Origin: Linnemannia elongata
Lineage: Eukaryota; Mortierellomycota; Mortierellomycetes; Mortierellales; Mortierellaceae
Direction: 5' to 3'
DNA: 64,000 nt
Assembly: GCA_036320915.1 (NCBI GenBank)
Contig: JAXBDG010000021.1
Location: 496,001 to 560,000 of the forward strand
Shown here: positions 13,601-26,066 of the stretch, in pieces
Layout of the letters: each line of letters starts with the position of its first letter
Numbering within the stretch: the stretch's first letter is position 1
Notes under the pieces: model-generated
The model's input: the letters and a program-made list of their open reading frames with translations, nothing else
Told to the model about the DNA's origin: nothing
Database searches by the model: none
Made by a program: the position numbers and the translations under genes

Positions 13601-14726
13601 AGAGCTGTCCAACGTTACAACGTCTGCTTGGTCTTGGCTGGATTGGATGAGGAGGGCGAAGTCGGCAAGGCTCTTCATATGGTCGGTGTCTGGGGCGCTG
13701 GTGCCGGAGCTGGTTTGGGCGAGGGTCACGGACATGGACATACTGTCGCTGGCGAGGACAAGTACCCTACTCAGAGCTTCCCTGGACTGAGCGAGGCATT
13801 GGAGTACTGCGAGAACTGCCTTTTGGAGAGCTACTACCGCACACGGGAGTCGACTCTGGAGATGGCCAAGCGCAAGCGATTGATGGAGGTTGCCAACCAG
13901 GACGACAGCAACGATATGCTTTCGCCCGATTCAGAGGCGACACACTTTTTCTCTGAACACATGCAAAACTCACCCCGCAAGAGCCACCTCTTCGAAGCTG
14001 CCCGCGAGACTCTCCACGGTATGATGATTTATCTCTTTCTATATGCATACAGAAATAACCCTGCATTATTTGGCATGTTTATTAATCCTTAGAGTTTCCT
14101 CCTTTTCAACATTGACACAATAATAGCTAATGAGCGGCCGTTCCCTCATCCTATCAACTTGCAGCAGCCTGTGCCCTCGCTATTGGCAGCATTCCACGAC
14201 ACGCGCGAGAACTCTGTTGACTTTTTCTTGAAACTCAGCATGTACTTCGAACGGAGAACAGTACTGGCAGGAACGATCCTTTGGCGCCAGGGAGGTGCTC
14301 CTACAGATGGTATTTATTTGGTTGAGGATGGTACTTTGCGGTCAGTCCAGGAGTTCCAGGACAGTGGGGCGATCCGGAGGAGTGTTGAGGTGGTGTTGCC
14401 AGGCACGATCTCTGGTGAGCTGGGATTGTTCACGGGCAACAACCGGATGTCGACCGTTGTCTCTGAGACGGATGGTATCCTTTGGGGATTGAGCCAGGAG
14501 CGTTTCCAGAAGATGATCAAGGACGATCCTGCCCTTGCTGTGGAATTCATGCGCGTCGCCATGAGCTATTCTGCTGGTAAGTCTTTGTTCTTTGTGTTGA
14601 TGAGTGGCTTGATTGTGTCCTGACAGATTGTGTAATTGGGAACTAACCCTTGTTATTCTTTGGGTTTCATCCTTTTTAATAGAGCGACTCAACACGATGG
14701 CTGCCTATGCTTTCAGCCTTAGTTAG
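9147..14726 (+). CDS. SulP-family vacuolar-type transporter with STAS and cNMP-binding-like domains (Vsb1-like)
   Basis: This is a SulP/SLC26 membrane transporter of the fungal YGR125W/Vsb1 type, which in yeast acts at the vacuolar membrane in basic amino-acid storage. Nine exons: 9147-9881, 10699-11035, 11310-11484, 11773-11899, 12146-12536, 12631-12831, 12984-14018, 14127-14576, 14683-14726; phases agree throughout, giving 1164 residues (yeast protein: 1036). Residues 1-330 are Ser/Asn-rich and probably disordered. The SulP core (about 335-765) opens with the conserved [18 protein letters not shown] domain follows (about 795-885, with DFSAAEGF), then a cyclic-nucleotide-binding fold (about 1030-1140, GTILWRQG...DGIYLVEDG...GELGLF). 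Whether it binds a nucleotide is unknown. Intron 1 (817 bp) is the least certain part; its CAG acceptor at 10696-10698 ends a CAA repeat, and a further small exon inside cannot be excluded. Confidence 0.88.
10629..10663 (+). repeat. (CAA)n microsatellite, potential poly-Gln
   Basis: A pure AAC/CAA repeat in frame with the following SulP exon. The frame upstream closes at a TGA (10597-10599) and no AG acceptor lies between that stop and 10697, so under normal splicing the poly-Gln run stays in the intron. Confidence 0.9.
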
Positions 14727-15009
14727 ATGAGTTAGTCGATGTGAACTCACGACCCTTATGCCCTCCCATCTATATAGAAAAATCCCAATTGTACACAATG
14801 TAACAAGATTGGTGGCGTTTTGTGATGTTGCCACCAATCCGAATGATCCTTCATGTTAGTTGCGCCTAATCGAAGTGATTCCATTTGTTTTGCATGCTGC
14901 ACCATACGCAGTCACGACGATTACATTTTTTTTTCTTTTCTTTGACTTGAGGTTCGAATCTCCTTGCAGGTTTGCATCCTCAATAACTCAACATCACACC
15001 ATCAGAACC

Positions 15010-16869
15010 ATGGCGGAAGAACTCTCGGCAATGGACAGAGCCAAGGATGCCTTCCTCGAATTGTTGGCAACCCTCGAGGGCGACGAGCTCCTCTCTTTTG
15101 AGACCTTTGTCGGCGCTGCCGTCGGTATGGTCTTAACCCTCATATACACCGTGCAGAGATTATTATTTTTTAACATGTGGTAACCGCCGCTCAGGATCTT
15201 TGCTATCAGGAGCCAATTTTCTGATAATTCCGTTTTATTCGATTTTTTTTCTTATTTATTTCTGATTGGATCTATAGAGGAACGTCTTCAGATGATCAAC
15301 GATGAGGCGGAAGGAAAGCACGGACACGGACACTCACACGAGCACGAGCATGGACCAGGATGTAATCACGACCATGATGGGCCTACAAAGGGAGATGTTG
15401 CGAGGTCTGGAGGGTCCAAGATCTTTAGGCTGAACAAGATTATTGAGGACCTGCGGGAGCGTCTCCCCGTCAATGCTGAAGCCCCTAGCGAGCAGATCAC
15501 CATTCCTTCCTCGGACGAGGTATGATCCGCTGATTTTTCTTATTATTCATTGGTTGTTTGTTTGTTCTCGATCTGAGGGGACTTTGGGTGAGTTCATGGG
15601 CCATAAATGGTGTTTTGCTTTAACAAAAAAAAACACCATCTCCTCCTTCTTACCTCCCCCAAAACCTTAGTTTACTGGATATACAAAGGACAATGTAGTA
15701 CACGTAGACGGCTTCCTCTACACCGAAGACGACGTCGACGACCTTTGCGATCAAGGAAAGCTCTCCCGAAACTATTGTCAAAAGTGCGGATCCAAGGACA
15801 CGAAGCCATTGAATTTCATCTCGCATTCTGCCTCGGTTGTTCAATTGCAGTTCTTGTTCCAGGTCCTGTTGAAGGGTGAGAGGAGTGCGGGCAAGGTTAT
15901 CTTGGATGTTGGATCTCGTCTGGGTGCTGTTCTTTATGCCGTAAGTTTTTTTTTTTTTTTTTCTGTTTTTGCTGGTTGTTTGTTTGTTTTTTGCTGGCTG
16001 CTTGTATGTGTATTGTGTTGTGTGTCGTTAATAGAGGGGGTATTATTTTGTAATATATTAACGATACTGGGGCTTTATTCCTTTTAAACGGATTGGATGT
16101 ACATAGGGACACTTATTCACGGAGGCAAAGAAGTTGATTGGAGTCGAGATGAACGATTACTTTTGTAAACTGCAAACAGAGATGGTCCGGAAACACCGTC
16201 TTCAGGACAGAATCGAGGTAACCCCCCCCCCCCCTCCTCCTCCTCCTCCTCTTCCTCCTCCTCCTCTTCTACGCACATACTCATCCGCTTCCAACAACAT
16301 CCTTGGTTCCCAACAAGATAGCAGGCAAACCACTTTAAGCAAAAAAACAAATCCTAACATCAAACCCTCCGTTTCTTTTCAAACCGGAAAAAAAAATCCC
16401 TGAACAGATCGTACACGACAACCTGCTGAACAGAGCACCCCTCCTGGAAACAGCCGACATTATCATCATGAACAACGTCTTCCAATTCTTCTCTCCCGTC
16501 GAGGTGCAACAACAACTCTGGAAGTTCCTTCATACACATCTCAAATCCCGAAAGGGCGCCCTCCTTATCACCATCCCTTCCCTCCAGGACCAACTCAAGG
16601 ATGCAGGACTCATCGGACCTGTCAAGAAACCCAAATCGAAAAAGAAGAAGGTCCCTGCGAAGCCCCCTGGTGCTGTTAGTAGTGCACCGGCGGCGGCGGT
16701 GGTGGCGAAGGAGTTGAAGGAAGATGGGACGGAGGTGGGAAGTGTAGGTGATTGGACGAGCTGGTTGAAGGAGGTTGAGGTGACGGTAACGGGGGCTGAA
16801 TTTGTCGAGGAGATGATGGAGGATGAGTTGGAGGAACTCAAGCTCATCCACGTCTACCAAGTTATCTAA
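15010..16869 (+). CDS. class I SAM-dependent methyltransferase-like protein with His-rich segment
   Basis: Five exons, 15010-15124, 15278-15519, 15671-15940, 16107-16217 and 16408-16869, give 399 residues with GT-AG junctions in consistent phase. LDVGSRLGAVLY (about 197-208) is SAM-binding motif I, GVEMN supplies the acidic end of strand 2, and ADIIIMNNVFQFF is in the motif IV position. Just before the fold are Cys145 and CQKC (155-158), a likely metal site. Residues 53-71 contain eight histidines alternating with Gly/Ser/Glu plus Cys67. Near the end is a Lys-rich and Ala-rich low-complexity insert. The gene begins 283 bp after the SulP stop on the same strand and converges on the NIPA gene. 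I believe this is a conserved eukaryotic family, but I cannot name it or its substrate. Confidence 0.8.
16222..16270. repeat. poly-C followed by (CCT)n
   Basis: A run of 12-13 C and then CCT/CTT repeats, in the last intron of the methyltransferase gene directly after the donor. It may act as an extended pyrimidine tract. Confidence 0.9.
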
Positions 16870-17141
16870 GAGTGCGCTTTTTTGAGGTAGCAAAGCAATC
16901 TATAGAGCCATTCCTTTTTTTTCCACCTTTGTCTCCACGTCGATCTGCACCCAAGTCATTATTTAACCGTATCATTATAAAAAAAAACAATTCTGGCATA
17001 TGAAAAAGAAAGTATGAATGGTTTTAATGGTTTGTTTTCGCCTGCTGTGAGAGTGCGGTAATGATATTGGGGATACTATACAAATGAGGGTTGGAAGAGC
17101 AGGAGGATGAGACAGTTGGGGGAAAGAGATGATATGGCTTC

Positions 17142-20100
17142 TTAGTCGCGAAGGGTGAGGGCGTTGGAGTTGAGAGGAGAACGGTCTTCGGCACGTTCAT
17201 CGTCTTGCTGATATTGCTGCTGGTGGCGTATTGCTGGCTCATCCTCATACCTCTTCTCATCGTACTCCTCCGACAATTCCTGCTTCTCTCCAACCTGTTC
17301 CTGCTGTGGTGGTACCTGAGCCATCGGAACAATAATAACCCCTTGCAGCGGAGACACTGTCTCCTCTCCATGAAGATGCTGCAACTGTTGGGGAGTAGAA
17401 GGAGTCGAAGTAGTAGTTGTGGCATCCCCATCCGCCTTACGCCCACCACCAAACTTTGCAAAAAGCTGTCGTCCAATCGACCGAGGCGGCTTCCCAACAT
17501 AAATTCCCGCATGCCCGCCATCCTCGCCTCCCATGGGGACGAGAGCAACAGGGGTTTGGAGGACGGTGTGGGGAGTATTGGGCATGGTACTGGCACGGAC
17601 CATCTGGCGGATAGAATCAAACGGCACCGCACGAAGACCCAAGGGACCAGGCTCGACCACATCCTCCTTCTCCTCCTCAATCAGGTTCTCGTCATCCTCC
17701 AGCGACAATGAAGATCTAGACTTCCTAAGCGCTGCCACGACAGCAGCATCGTTCCTCTTGGACGTCTGCAAGAGAACGACTCCCGCGCAGATGACAAAGA
17801 ATCCCATGACGACCGTCATGATCGACGAAGCACTAGCCGAGAAACCCTGGAAGAGAATCACAGACGCCACCAGGGTCGCACTGGTGAAGATGACATAGTA
17901 GACGGGCGTGACCATGGCAGTGTTGAACAAGTTGAGGGCCTTGTTGAGGTAGTTGATCTCGGTGATGAGGGTACAGACCACAAAGACCATGGTCACATAG
18001 ATGAACCAATGGTTGAACTGTGGGGTTCCTGTAGTAATGTTGCGAACAATGGCTGCGCCGAGTCCCTGAGTTGCCACGACCGAGAGCGATCCGATGAGTG
18101 AACAGATAATGATGTAGACCAGCATGTGTTTCTTGCCATACTTGGGCGCCACCTTCCACACAAGCACCAAGCAACTCACAATCACCAGCGACATGTACAC
18201 CAGGAAGCCTAGTATCAACCAAATTCGTATAGACAACCAGCAAGAGATTAATATTTTCGTGGTTAGTGTGCTTTGTGAGGTTGCAGCCGTAAGACAAATG
18301 ACGCGCTTGGGAAGAAAAAAGGATGAGGTTGTCTGTGCACGCGCACATATGACGATGCGCGGAAATGGTATAGACAAGGGCACAAGCTGGCCGTCATTCC
18401 TGCGACAAGAAAAAGGCCCAGCAAGGAGCCCAGAACCAACATCCATCGACAGACAATCAATGAACATTCTTACCTGGCTGAATGACAAAATGCTTGAACT
18501 CGTCAATGTCGGTAACTGCAGCTTGGGCTGTACGCAAAAGAAAAAGAAAAGGAAGGGGGTCGGTTAGTCAGGGCGAGGGTTGTTTGACCATGCAAATCCA
18601 AGAATAGACAATTTCTCCTTTGAACCCGCCACACACACTTAGAGCGGACTGACACACCGCCACACATAATTTTGACATGATCCATAGACACTGCCTCCCT
18701 CCACTCTCTCCCCTGCTTTTTTTCGTAGCTGTCTTACCTGGTGCATGAAGGACGATGACCACCGCACCTACAATACAGAGCGCACATCCAATCTTGCCAT
18801 GGAGGGTCAGTTTCTCCTTCAGTACCATTGACGACAAGACGGCACTATTTTTTCAGAACACATTAAAACATTTTTCTGGTTAGAGGTGGTTGTCATTGTC
18901 GTCAGCAAGGTAGAGGTAGTAGTGGTTGGGGGTGGTTGTCTTGTATGGATTTGTAAGAACATACCAGACGACAACAGAGAGGGCTCCGAGAGGGGTGACC
19001 AAGAGTGCCGGAGCAAACGAGTACGCGACAAAATTCAGAATCTCTCCAAAAATCACTACAAAAGAGAGCGGACAACAAGAGACATGGTTAGAAGACGGTG
19101 TATCAATACACATGCAAACAAGATATCATTGAACAAACAAAGCAAAGCATAGAGCATAAAAAGAAAAGCGTAAGCAAAAGGCAGGCAGGGGAGAGAGGGG
19201 CAGGGAGTATTCTGGTCCGTCCAGTTTAGAGCTTTTTTTTTTTTTCTCTTTGCTAAAGAAGAAAAGGATGCATGCACACTTACTCATGACCATCCCTGTC
19301 CACCAGAGCTTGGATTTTAGGTAGGCATGGCCTTCACCAGCGACGGCACTACTCCGGAGCAGACCCTTCTTCTTCAAGACAAAGGATGATCCGATAAAGA
19401 TACCTAAAAGTAATGAGTTCCAATCAAAGAGATAAGGGTCCGGATTAGTTGATAGCAGACAATGGATGCATTGCGCGGGAAAGGGTTAGGCAAGGGTGAC
19501 AGGGGAGGGAGGAGACGAAGAGGAGACTCGAATCGACATGAAAGAACAAAAGCATGTGAGATATTCAACCAAGGGGGGAAGAGGAATCGATTCGAGAACA
19601 TTGTGTGAATCTCGTAATAGGAAAGCATTGGCATGGGTTGACAGATCGCACACAGGTGTAAAAAGGAACTTGCACAAAAAAAAATAAGCAAGAAGGCTAG
19701 AAAGACGAGTCCGAAAAGGGGTCATCGGGCAAATGAAGAAAAAGGGTAGAGGGTCGTTGGCACGAATGGTCGGTTCAAATGGGGATTCTCTCAACACACA
19801 TACACACCCACACTCCCAGTCCCTCTTTCTCTCTTCTCTTCCTCTCTGGTGTACACCTCAGGGACAGGCCGTCGTATTCAAGAAAACAGATACACAAAAA
19901 CCACTTTCGTAAGCGTCGCTTGCTCCGGCCATAGGGTAAAGATGGGATGAATAAAGTAACAAACAAAAGCAAAACTCGGTGTGTATTGTCAGGGACAGTG
20001 TCGAACTCTGATCTCTTCTAACTCTTTTGTTGTGCTTGTGGTATGTATGGTAGTCGTAGGGCATTTCAATGTTCACCAGTCGCTTCCTGTCGTTGAAGTG

Positions 20101-20673
20101 GTCAGTTTACTCTTTTGCGACTCATTTTTTCGCACCCGCCCAAAAATAAACTCGAGGCTTTCATACCACTCGTTCTGGACGATGAGACAAGCGTGTTCTG
20201 TTGAGATGTCCAATGAAGTCGATGCCGAAAATAGAACTTCTTCCTTTTTTTTCCCCCACTCCCGCCCTTTCATCGCCATTCTAGGTTGCATGGTGTATGT
20301 TTGTTCCAGTCTTGGATGTCATTCCGGTCGAATCGAATGAAGTTGTTTGTTGAAAGAATGAATGAGTGTGTCGCCCAGCACGGGCCAGATAGTAGAAGGA
20401 GCAAAAAAAAAAAAAAAAAAAGTCGGTGTGTCTGTCTGGTTGTCCTAAATGTGAGAGCCTGGGAAGATAGAGAAGGGCGGGAAGGGAAGGATTGAAAGGA
20501 CAGGATGGTGAGGAGAGTAGGGATGGATGAAAGAAAAGAAAGGTAAAGAAGAGAGTGTGTAAGGAGAAAGAAGGATTACCGCTGGAGACGGCGAGACCCA
20601 TGCCGATGAACTTGTAGTAGGTGGGGGGAGGGTTTCCCTCGCTGCCCCCGGGGGCCAAAGGAGCATCAGCCAT
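17142..20673 (-). CDS. NIPA-type magnesium transporter (DUF803)
   Basis: This is a multi-pass magnesium transporter of the NIPA/DUF803 superfamily, usually at the plasma membrane or endosomes. Six minus-strand exons, 20673-20580, 19403-19284, 19055-18965, 18844-18738, 18527-18474 and 18208-17142, give 510 residues with matching phases. The spliced protein shows [15 protein letters not shown] at the first helix pair, [36 protein letters not shown] and the [14 protein letters not shown] region, all typical of the family, with about nine membrane segments ending near residue 320. A hydrophilic tail of roughly 180 residues, rich in Ser/Thr, Gln and acidic residues, follows; it is longer than in animal NIPAs and of unknown role. 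Intron 1 is 1176 bp, low-complexity, with poly(A) at about 20403-20420. The leader upstream of the ATG is CT-rich in gene sense. Confidence 0.93.
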
Positions 20674-21258
20674 TATGAAGGATGTGGATGTGAGTGTGAG
20701 TGTGTGTGATAGGGGAGTGGCGGTGGAGAGTAGAGTAGGGTAGTGAGGAGAGAAGAGTGGGCAGAAGGGTGAAGAGGGAAGAGCGGAAGAAGAAGAGAAT
20801 GAGAATGAGAATGTATGCGAATGGAATAGGAAAAGGTGAAAGAAGGGAAGAAAGGAAGAAAGAGAGAAAATAGATCGAACTGTTGAAGAAATAAAAAAAA
20901 AAAAGGAAAGGAAACAAAGTCCAAGAAAGCGCCGAGGCTTATGTTTTGACATTAGAAAGGGACCATGAAAAGGAAAGTGGGCTGATGGGCAACACAACAA
21001 AAGCGCATCCAATGCAATGCAGTGCAAGGCAGAGAGGCAGGCAAAGCAACGATCATATGTAGTTAAGGTACTGTAGGCGGATAGGTAGATGAGCAGGAAG
21101 AAAAGCACTGCCTGTCCCATCGGGTGTTTTTTTTTTCATCTTCTCACTGCCCCGCCTATCACTTGTAATCCATAGTCGTGTTTGCCATCGCCCCCCTCCA
21201 CTCCCCTTTGCCTGATAGCACTCCCTCAGTCTGTCTCCTTGCGTTGCCGTTGGTTTGC

Positions 21259-21302
<44 letters not shown>

Positions 21303-21867
21303 TGAAAGGTTTGTGGCAAAGGAGAAGAATAAATGGGCTGGCTAACTTCTAACTGGTCCCTGGAACAACAACCACAACAACACCCTTATTCGCTCTGCCA
21401 CTCTTTTATCTCCCTCATAACAGCTGCCAGCCATTTCCTCCTTCCATTTCCTCCTTCCATTTCCTTCTTCCACAAGATAATATGAAGATAACCATTACAC
21501 CTGTCATGATGCGCTCATTTATCTTAACCTTGTATTCAAGTTCCTCAGCGGATATAAACAACGTCCGATGGACAAGAAAGACAGAATATAGGGTGTTTTT
21601 ATGCACCCTCTCATGCAACAGCCAGGTCCTTATCTTGCTTTGAGTTTCTCAATGACATCACCAAAATCATCGTCGTCATTTAGCACCCTGTCCCCTGCCC
21701 CTGCTCCTTCCTCTATGGCTTCTCATTGGTTACAAATTAACTGCAGGCACTTCCAACATACAGACGCCCCTTGCAAAAACACCACCTTTCTACTCCCTCC
21801 TGAGTATCCATCCAGCTTGTGATGCCTTTCTTATGTCTTTTATGTTTTATGTGAATGGAGTGTCTGT
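20674..21867. other. intergenic region upstream of NIPA gene
   Basis: The part next to the NIPA start (20674-20930) is strongly purine-rich on the plus strand, i.e. a CT-rich leader or promoter in gene sense. It also contains a long CT microsatellite. No supported gene is present; the 3' untranslated region of the aspartic protease gene ends on its far side. Confidence 0.65.
21264..21301. repeat. (CT)n microsatellite
   Basis: About 38 bp of pure CT dinucleotides between the NIPA and aspartic protease genes. Confidence 0.95.
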
Positions 21868-24425
21868 CTAAAGGGCAGAAGCGAGGTAGGCAACAAGTAA
21901 TCCAGCTCCAAGGTTCCTCGAAAGCCCAAAACTACTGCCCCACGGCCGAGGAATACCCGCAGCAGCACCGCCCATCAACCGAATCGGCCCATCCAATCCA
22001 TGGATATGAATTTGTGTCTGTGTCGGTGTTGTAGGCGATCGTCCCGTTCCCTTCTTTGGCTGTGCTCCTCCTCCTCCTTTCCTCTGTCCCTGCCATCCTG
22101 CACCTGCAACCTGTACACCGCCCTCAGCATGCACATCCAACCCCTTTCCATGACCTCCCAACCGGATCCCACTCGCGTCACTTGTAGCAGCAACACGAAC
22201 AGGTCCCACACTATCCAAATCCACTACCGCAACCTGCCCACCACTCGCCAACACATCCACATTCCGATGATCAGCGGGCGCAAAACAGTTCTTCCCTCTC
22301 CCGAATCCGATCCTGCCAAAGTCTACTTCTCCAGGCTGGTCGACATTTTCGTTACCGCGTTCAAAATAAACTACTTTTCCGGCAAAGAGGGTTTCACCGA
22401 GAATGGTGCCGACGGCTCCTGGCATGACAGCCCCACCACTTGCGCGTTCTGCTTCTATCGCATCTGGTGCCGTACTCGACGCAAATCCTATTGTTATCAA
22501 CGAATAACCAAAAAAAAAAAAAAATGAACTGTTAGTTACATGCTCTCAGAAACACCGATATTTTTGATCCTCCATTGGTGAAAGAGGCTTACCGTGCCAC
22601 CAAAAGTCGACATAGCCTTCAGGTGCCTGTCCAGAAGGCACAGGCTTAATCCTCAAAAAGCTCGACGTATAAATCGGAACCGCCACCCCAGACATGACAA
22701 CCTCGACTGCCCTCGCCATCGTCGCCACTCGAAAGCTCGACCTCGGCAACCTCAACACCGCATTCCGGAACCAGAAATTGTTCACATCCTGCTCAGGGAT
22801 CAAACTCGACCATTGGACAACTCCCGACTGTGCTAGGGCATCAATCAAGAACTGAAGGTTATAATGACTCATCAGGATGTTAGTCGTCCCACTGTCAACG
22901 ATGGTCTTGGGGAGGTTGAGATTCTGCATCCCATGGACGGGTTGACCCATGACCTTGAACCCGTCAAGACGGACCTGGTACCAGTCGCGTTTGACCAGTG
23001 GCACGAACTGCATGGGTTCTGCGAGGTGGGCTGAGGAGTATCCGCCAAGGAACATGTTTCCGGATTTGGTGGTGTTGCCCACTCTCCCACAGAGCTGTAA
23101 CGCGAACCCGTTCGGGATCTTCATCGACGCCGAGAGGGTGTCAAACAAAGTCGGCTTGCGGTCAACACTCAAAGTCCGATAACCCAGACCCCAGATGCCA
23201 TGTTGTGCACCACATTCCTGACTAAAGAACCCAGTGTTTTCCATGATCGCCGCAAACCCTACGTTGGTCTCCTTCTCCATGATTCCACCGTCTCCCAGAT
23301 GCTGTGTCCCTGGCGCATCTGTCGTTGCTGTTGTTGTTGCTGAAGGGGTGGCGGTAATGTTGGTAATGACGCCAGAGCTGACTTTGGCCATGTCCAGGGT
23401 CATAAGATCCGAGGTCATGACCCCACTCCACCCGACAGAGTGGGTCTTCATCCCGTAGCTGACTCGGATCGACTCTCCTTGCTCACGCGCGTTTACCGAG
23501 AGTGGGTACAGGTTCTCGGCGGGTGCTGCCAACAGTACTCTTCCTTCTCCGGACATGCTACTCTTCATGTATGCTCTCTCAGGTGTGTTGGGACTAGAGA
23601 GTGGGCTCTGGTGGTAGCCACCTACAGCTGGATGGCCAGCAGGAACGATGGGCGGAAGCGCACTAACAGCAACAATTGCCGCTTGTGCTTCAGCCTGCAA
23701 CTTCTTTAGTCGATCCCTGTTGTCGGGGAACCGAAGATCGGCGCCGACATGGAACGCATCCTGAGCAGGTCCTCTTGCTGGTACTGATGATGGGACGGTT
23801 GTCGTGGTAGTAGGATGTTGTGCCACCGAAGTCGAAGTTGTCACTGAATTGTGGGTCGCTGCTGCTCCAGAGTTAGCCGTTGCCGCCGACGTTGAAGATG
23901 ATGGCGACGAGGTGGAAGACGACAAGGCCAAATTCGTGCTTGCGCTTGATGAATGTGACACGACAGAGGAATTGGAACTGGAAACACTCGACACAGATGA
24001 CGAGCTCTGTCCCGAAGTAGCAGTAGTCGTGGTCGTCATCGCTGTCGTTGCTGTATTTAACGTTGTTGTTGTTGCAAAAGTCGTCAAATAACTAGAGTTC
24101 CCAGTCGACGAAGATCCAGGACTAGGCCGGGCGTTGTTAGGTCCTTCCTTGAACAAGTTCCATGGCTGCTGCTGCTGTTGCTGCTGATCTCCTCCTCCCT
24201 CCGCCGACGCTGGATGGTTTTCAGCAACAGACGCATTAACAAGCTCGACATCCGCATCAATAGGAATCTCCTCCTCTTCATTCGGTCGAAAATGATCCCT
24301 CCGTTGAATAATACAATCTTTGCATGCGTTCGAGGCCACTGCGAAATGTGCGCTTCCCGTGTCAATAATCACATTATACTATTTACCATAATATGAAAAG
24401 ACTTGCAGACCATGTTAGAATAGTA

Positions 24426-24471
<46 letters not shown>

Positions 24472-24692
24472 GTATGTTCGCTCTCATTTTTACTCCTCTC
24501 TGCACGGATTTGTGGAATTTTTGGCTTTACCTCAGAACCGGCGATCCGGACTTTAGTCGTATAATCGCAATTGGGATCCCCCTCCAGATCCAAATGTGCA
24601 ACCCCATAATCATCCGCAGATGCCACAACCCTAACTCCTCCACCACTTTCATCGTTTTTCGCCTCTCCACTACTACCACTTTCCACCTCCAT

Positions 24693-24727
<35 letters not shown>

Positions 24728-25127
24728 TATCAATCGTCGGAATGGCAGTAACAGTTGTAGCCCCAATCGCAGGAGAAGTATCCGTCCCCGATGACGGCGA
24801 CGGTGAAGAAGAACCCTTGTGAAAGATCGACGAGATTGCAGTCCCAGCTGCGCCCAACGCATCCGTGATGGGTGTCCAGAACTCCAACTCTCTCACTGCG
24901 GGCTCATACTGGGGTGCGAAGATTGGTGTTGATGTAGCGGGTGCGGCAAAGCAGAGGGGTATGGGTGAGAGGAAGATGTTGGATAAGAGTGGATCTGAGG
25001 AGGATGGGGGGCTGAGTGTGAGGAAGAGGCAGAGTGCTAGTGAGAGGCGGGTGATTCGTCGTGTTTGAGTGGATTCTCGCCTTGATGAGGATGTTCTCTG
25101 TGATTGGGTAGTTTGACATTCCTGCAT
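21868..25127 (-). CDS. pepsin-family (A1) aspartic protease, 1000 residues with large insert
   Basis: This is an extracellular or cell-surface aspartic endopeptidase. Three minus-strand exons, 25127-24531, 24378-22593 and 22487-21868, splice in phase 0 and phase 1 to exactly 1000 residues, against about 400 for a plain pepsin-like enzyme. A hydrophobic segment at about 26-40 (LSLALCLFLTL) can serve as a signal peptide or anchor, followed by an acidic prosegment-like region with a poly-Asp run. The catalytic motifs are VIIDTGSAH (Asp205) and IVDSGTTN (about Asp694). Between them lies an insert of about 250 residues rich in Ser, Thr, Ala and Gln. The C-lobe motif GETLFAGKVVYFERG and the final RIGFGRGKNC are present. 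The last residues (GAGLLVAYLASAL) resemble a GPI-anchor or tail signal, as in yapsins; that is inference. Intron 1 carries a 43-nt poly(T). Confidence 0.87.
24428..24470. repeat. poly(T), 43 nt
   Basis: The longest homopolymer in the window, inside intron 1 of the aspartic protease. On the gene's strand it is a poly(A) about 60 nt downstream of the donor. Confidence 0.98.
24693..24728 (-). repeat. (ATC)n trinucleotide repeat encoding poly-Asp
   Basis: Reads as GAT repeats on the minus strand and encodes about a dozen consecutive Asp residues in the prosegment of the aspartic protease. Confidence 0.95.
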
Positions 25128-26030
25128 GGTGTTGATGGACGGGTGGATTCAGGAACGGGGTATAAAAGTATTGGTATGGGCGTGAGAGACGAGAGGAATG
25201 TCTGTTATGAATAGAGGGGATGAAGAGAAGGGGGACAGGACAGTTGATATGCGGCTGGAGGTAACTAGGCGATAGGAGGTGCCTTGAGTTCACGTCAAGA
25301 AGGAGAGAAAAAAGAGAAAAAAGCAGTATGCAAGAAAACCATTATAAACGCCTAAGCATGCATGGCTCCAGCGGCTGTTCATGCATAACTGACGAGAGAA
25401 AAAGAAGGATCCTCCAATGAAACTGGACTTGGATACACTAGAGTAACCTTCTCTCGTCCTGGCAGTGAACGTCCAGTTCGGGCACATACACATGTAAGTG
25501 CATAGAGTATGTTTTCTTTTCAAATCAAAGTAGCCGTTGGCGATATGCACGTCATTTTATGGTTTTTATTCCGGTCAGCACGAGCTGGTTCCCCCCTCCC
25601 AACGACAATAGCAACAGCGAGCAATAAAGAAGGAAGACGGCAAGATCGGGACGGCCGGTACGGATCCTGCAACCACCCAACAAGAACATAAGGATGCATA
25701 TATGCCGGCCCTGATCGAAAGACACAATTTATCCTACCTCCGTAGTTCTCCCTTCTTTTTCCACTCCTCCTTCCCCTTCCTAATCTATCCGTAACATGCA
25801 ATGCTATGCATCCATACAGACAGGCGCCTCCCTCCTTCAATCTTAGCGCCGTGTTTCAGTATCTGCAATATTCAACTGTGCATGCATGGAGTGATCCGCG
25901 GAGCAGCTAATCCAACTACTAGGCACACACAAACACAAAAATACAACACAACAAACAACACGCACGTTCTTCACGTTGAAGTAAACAAGTAACGCCCCAT
26001 CATGGTGGAACCCCGACAAAGCGACAATCG

Positions 26031-26031
<1 letters not shown>

Positions 26032-26066
<35 letters not shown>
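26032..26066. repeat. poly(T), 35 nt
   Basis: Homopolymer tract in the intergenic region upstream of the aspartic protease gene. Confidence 0.98.

Noticed and set aside
14945..14965. tRNA B-box-like GGTTCGAATCTCC
   Set aside because: No A box, no cloverleaf stems; it lies in the leader of the methyltransferase gene.
25158..25170. TATAAAAG on the plus strand
   Set aside because: Points away from the only nearby gene start, and no plus-strand exon follows.
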